Both the position numbers and the translations under genes were made by a program. A stretch of DNA of 64,000 nt from JBNJGB01 sp051747385 (lineage in GTDB: Bacteria; Myxococcota_A; UBA9042; PHBI01; JACKFB01), in NCBI GenBank assembly GCA_051747385.1, contig JBNJGB010000003.1, forward strand, positions 186,001 through 250,000. Direction: 5' to 3'. The first letter of the stretch is position 1; every line of letters starts with the position of its first letter. The notes beneath the pieces are model-generated. The model did not search any database. It had not been told where the DNA came from and saw only the letters and a program-made list of their open reading frames with translations. Shown piece after piece: positions 61,641-64,000 of the stretch.

Positions 61641-62750
61641 GTGGACGGACGCGCGTCGAGCTCAGCGGGAGGCCGGGACACGGTCGACCTGGTGGTGGAC
61701 GGGGCGCTGGACCGGGAGACGGTCGAGCGCTGGTACCGCGACATCGCGCCCCGTATCGCGGGGAAGCCGGCCCGGGTCCGCCTGGACCTCCGGGGGGTCC
61801 CGGCCATGGACAGCGCCGGGGCTGCCCTGTGCGGCGTGATCCGGCGACGCGTCGAGGCCGCGGGCGGTCGCCTGGTGCTGGTCGGGGCGAGCGACGCCGC
61901 GCGGGACTCCCTGTCCGTGTTCCGGCTGCGCCTGGAAGAGGAGGCGCCGCGGCCGGAGCGCGGCCGGTTCGAGCGCCTCGGGGAGGCCGCCTACGCGCGC
62001 TTCGAGGGCCTCGTGCTGTTCGCCGTCCTCGTGACCGACACGTTCCACCACACCGTCACGACGATCCTCCGCGGCCGGAAGGGCATGCGGAAGGGCGCCA
62101 TCATCGAGCAGATGGTCCGCATCGGGCTCGAGTCGCTCGGGATCGTGGGCCTCATCGCGCTGCTGGTGGGCCTCACCGTCGCGCTCCAGTCCGCGGCGCA
62201 GCTTCGGCAGTTCGGCGCCAACGTCTACATCGTGGACCTGGTGGGCATCTCCATGACCCGGGAGATGGGGCCGCTCATGACGGCGATCATCGTCGCCGGG
62301 CGCTCCGGCTCGTCCATCTCCGCGGAGCTGGCGACCATGGTGATCACCGACGAGGTGGACGCCCTGCGCGCCATGGGCGTGCAGCCGGCGCGCTTCCTGG
62401 TGGTCCCGCGCTTCGTGGGCATCACGCTCACCCAGCCGCTCCTGACGGTCATGGCGAATCTCCTGGGGATCCTGGGCGGCTTCATCATCGGCCTGACGTA
62501 CCTGGATCTGGGCGCGGACACGTTCTTCAACCGGCTCATGGAGACGCTGGCCCTGAAGGACCTGCTCACGGGCCTCGTGAAGAGCGTGTCCTTCGCCTGG
62601 ATCATCGTGTTCATCGGCGCCCACCGGGGCTTTCGGGTGACCGGCGGCGCTGAGGGCGTCGGCATCGCCACCACCAGCTCGGTGGTGCAGTCCATCTTCG
62701 CGGTCATCGTGGCCGACGCCTTCTTCTCGCTCATCTTCTACTTCGACTAG
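61641..62750 (+). CDS. mlaE: MlaE-type ABC permease with N-terminal STAS domain
   Basis: A 369-residue protein from GTG 61641. Residues about 12-100 form a STAS domain (VRLDLRGVPAMDSAGAALCG), fused to the MlaE permease (from about 130), with GREMGPL-like TREMGPLMTAII and DEVDALRAMGV, the conserved coupling segment. In E. coli the STAS protein is separate (MlaB), so this is a natural fusion. MlaE moves phospholipids between inner membrane and MlaD. The next gene begins six bases after its stop. Confidence 0.9.
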   Translation: MDGRASSSAGGRDTVDLVVDGALDRETVERWYRDIAPRIAGKPARVRLDLRGVPAMDSAGAALCGVIRRRVEAAGGRLVLVGASDAARDSLSVFRLRLEEEAPRPERGRFERLGEAAYARFEGLVLFAVLVTDTFHHTVTTILRGRKGMRKGAIIEQMVRIGLESLGIVGLIALLVGLTVALQSAAQLRQFGANVYIVDLVGISMTREMGPLMTAIIVAGRSGSSISAELATMVITDEVDALRAMGVQPARFLVVPRFVGITLTQPLLTVMANLLGILGGFIIGLTYLDLGADTFFNRLMETLALKDLLTGLVKSVSFAWIIVFIGAHRGFRVTGGAEGVGIATTSSVVQSIFAVIVADAFFSLIFYFD

Positions 62751-62756
62751 GCGGCC

Positions 62757-63572
62757 GTGACGCACGCGCAGACCGACGACGAGCCGATCATCCGGGTCCG
62801 GGACCTCGTGGCCGGCTATGGCGACAAGGTGGTGCTCCACGACCTGTCCGTGGACTTCCTGCGCGGTCGCGTCACCACCATCGTCGGCGGGAGCGGCTGC
62901 GGGAAGAGCACGCTGCTGAAGTGCATCGTGGGGCTCCTGCGGCCCATGACCGGCACCGTGGAGGTGCAGGGGCGGGATCTGACCGCCCTGGAGGAGGACG
63001 ACCTGGCGCAGGCCATGTCGCAGCTCGGCCTGCTGTTCCAGCACGGGGCGATGCTGAACTCGCTCACGGTCGCCGAGAACGTGGCGCTGCCGCTGAAGCT
63101 GCACACGGACCTGCCGGACGAGGTGGCGGACGAGGTCGTCCGCCTGAAGCTGGACCTGGTGGGCCTGGGCCACACGGAGGCGATGCTGCCCTCCGAGCTG
63201 TCCGGCGGCATGAAGAAGCGCGCGGCGCTCGCCCGGGCCATGGCGCTGGATCCCGGGCTTCTCCTGTGCGACGAGCCCTCCGCCGGGCTCGATCCCCAGA
63301 CGGCCGCGGACCTGGACCGCCTCATCCTCCGCCTGGGCGAGACCTTCCGGATGACGGTCGTGGTGGTCACGCACGAGCTTGCCAGCATCGACACCATCGC
63401 GGACGATGTGGTCATGCTCGGCCGGGGTGGCCATCTCCTCTTCTCGGGCACGCTGGAGGAGGCGAAGGCGTGTGACGAACCCGAGGTCCGTGACTTCTTC
63501 GAGCGCAACCTCTCGGAGAGGCCGGCCGGGACGCGCACGCTGCTGGAAGCCCTGGAGGAGGATCAGCCGTGA
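62757..63572 (+). CDS. mlaF: MlaF-type ABC transporter ATPase
   Basis: A 271-residue ATPase with GGSGCGKST (44-52), the Q-loop LFQHGAML, signature LSGGMKKR, Walker B LLLCDEPSAGLD and the switch THEL. MKKR in the signature is typical of Mla/Mce ATPases. It powers the MlaE permease. The start is GTG 62757; the stop overlaps the start of mlaD as GTGA. Confidence 0.93.
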   Translation: MTHAQTDDEPIIRVRDLVAGYGDKVVLHDLSVDFLRGRVTTIVGGSGCGKSTLLKCIVGLLRPMTGTVEVQGRDLTALEEDDLAQAMSQLGLLFQHGAMLNSLTVAENVALPLKLHTDLPDEVADEVVRLKLDLVGLGHTEAMLPSELSGGMKKRAALARAMALDPGLLLCDEPSAGLDPQTAADLDRLILRLGETFRMTVVVVTHELASIDTIADDVVMLGRGGHLLFSGTLEEAKACDEPEVRDFFERNLSERPAGTRTLLEALEEDQP

Positions 63573-64000
63573 TCACCCGAGCCCAGAAGGTGCGCCTCGG
63601 CGTGTTCGTGGTCGTCTCGGTGGCGATCCTCGTGGGGACCCTGGCCGTGCTCGCAGGCCTGAGGGCCATCGAGAAGCGGGATCGCTACACGGTCCGCTTC
63701 GACGGGTCCGTGAGCGGCCTCGAGGAGGGGGCCCAGGTCGAGTACAACGGCGTCCGGGTCGGCCGGGTGGGCGACATCCGCATCGACCGCGAGGACGTCA
63801 GCCAGGTGGTGGTGACCCTGAGCCTGGAGGCGGACACCCCGATCAAGGAGGACACCCGGGCGGAGCTGAAGGCCTCGGGCATCACGGGGCTCAAGACCAT
63901 CGAGCTGATGGGCGGCTCCGAGCAGGCCGACTTCGTGGAGCCGGGCGGCACCATCCCGTCCGGGGTGTCCACCCTGGATCGGCTGACCGGCAAGGCGGAG
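63569..64000 (+). CDS. mlaD: MlaD-type MCE-domain protein, 3' end beyond the window
   Basis: The first 144 codons of an MCE protein. One transmembrane helix (VFVVVSVAILVGTLAVLAGL) is followed by the MCE core: RFDGSVSGLEEGAQVEYNGVRVG, ASGITGLKTIEL and the LVEPGG-like DFVEPGGTIPSG. It would bind phospholipid in the periplasm and pass it to MlaE. The start is GTG 63569, overlapping mlaF. The C-terminus lies outside the window, so total length and any coiled-coil extension cannot be judged. Confidence 0.92.
   Translation, partial: MITRAQKVRLGVFVVVSVAILVGTLAVLAGLRAIEKRDRYTVRFDGSVSGLEEGAQVEYNGVRVGRVGDIRIDREDVSQVVVTLSLEADTPIKEDTRAELKASGITGLKTIELMGGSEQADFVEPGGTIPSGVSTLDRLTGKAE

Overview
The window is about 64 kb of very GC-rich bacterial DNA. 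Its gene content points to a Myxococcota-type (deltaproteobacterial) genome. The signs are secreted lipoproteins with Asp/Thr/Pro-rich and Cys-rich repeats, a Ser/Thr-kinase fused to a sigma54 activator, PEGA and TolB-like proteins, a trigger factor-clpP-clpX-lon operon, and Gram-negative outer-membrane functions (FadL-type porin, Mla lipid transport). The organism is inferred from these traits, not identified.

Layout. 0-6.6 kb: hydrolase, peptidase T-like enzyme, a truncated IS4-family transposase, a PEGA lipid-envelope protein and a TolB-like propeller. 6.6-7.75 kb: a stretch of more than 1 kb without a credible gene, beginning with four DnaA-box-like sites and continuing as hairpin-rich sequence that ends in a strong intrinsic terminator; I read it as a candidate large structured RNA. 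7.8-18.9 kb: membrane TPR protein, a GCS2-CBS enzyme coupled to an aspartoacylase-like enzyme, GT2 glycosyltransferase, YjbQ, Aat, a lipoprotein-FadL pair and a CobW-like GTPase. 19-30 kb: nadA, a Cys-rich lipoprotein, an S9 peptidase, a LysM-MepA endopeptidase and a 1608-residue kinase/sigma54 regulator. 30-37 kb: lon, clpX, clpP, tig and five tRNA genes, all read leftwards from a clear sigma70-type promoter. 37-46.7 kb: two small coupled genes and an incomplete complex I cluster (nuoE,F,J,K,L,M,N). 46.8-50.1 kb: an AmgK-MurU peptidoglycan-recycling pair and an inositol-phosphate cytidylyltransferase-like gene coupled to a shrunken myo-inositol-phosphate synthase relic. 50.5-64 kb: an envelope-lipid region with an RND/MMPL exporter, a lipocalin-like protein, two CDP-alcohol phosphatidyltransferases, a GDPD, two radical SAM enzymes, a flippase and mlaE-mlaF-mlaD.

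A family of about 135-159 bp repeats occurs five times (9.75, 13.92, 14.09, 37.16 and 61.44 kb). The copies have terminal inverted repeats. Two loci show 12-bp target duplications. An internal hexamer array varies in number. This looks like a MITE.

The most interesting functional theme is the right-hand 15 kb. CDP-inositol-type activation, CDP-alcohol transferases, radical SAM chemistry, a flippase and lipid transporters sit together, and the radical SAM-transferase-radical SAM unit is translationally coupled. I infer an uncharacterised phospholipid or phosphodiester headgroup pathway. All assignments were made by eye from motifs and gene order.
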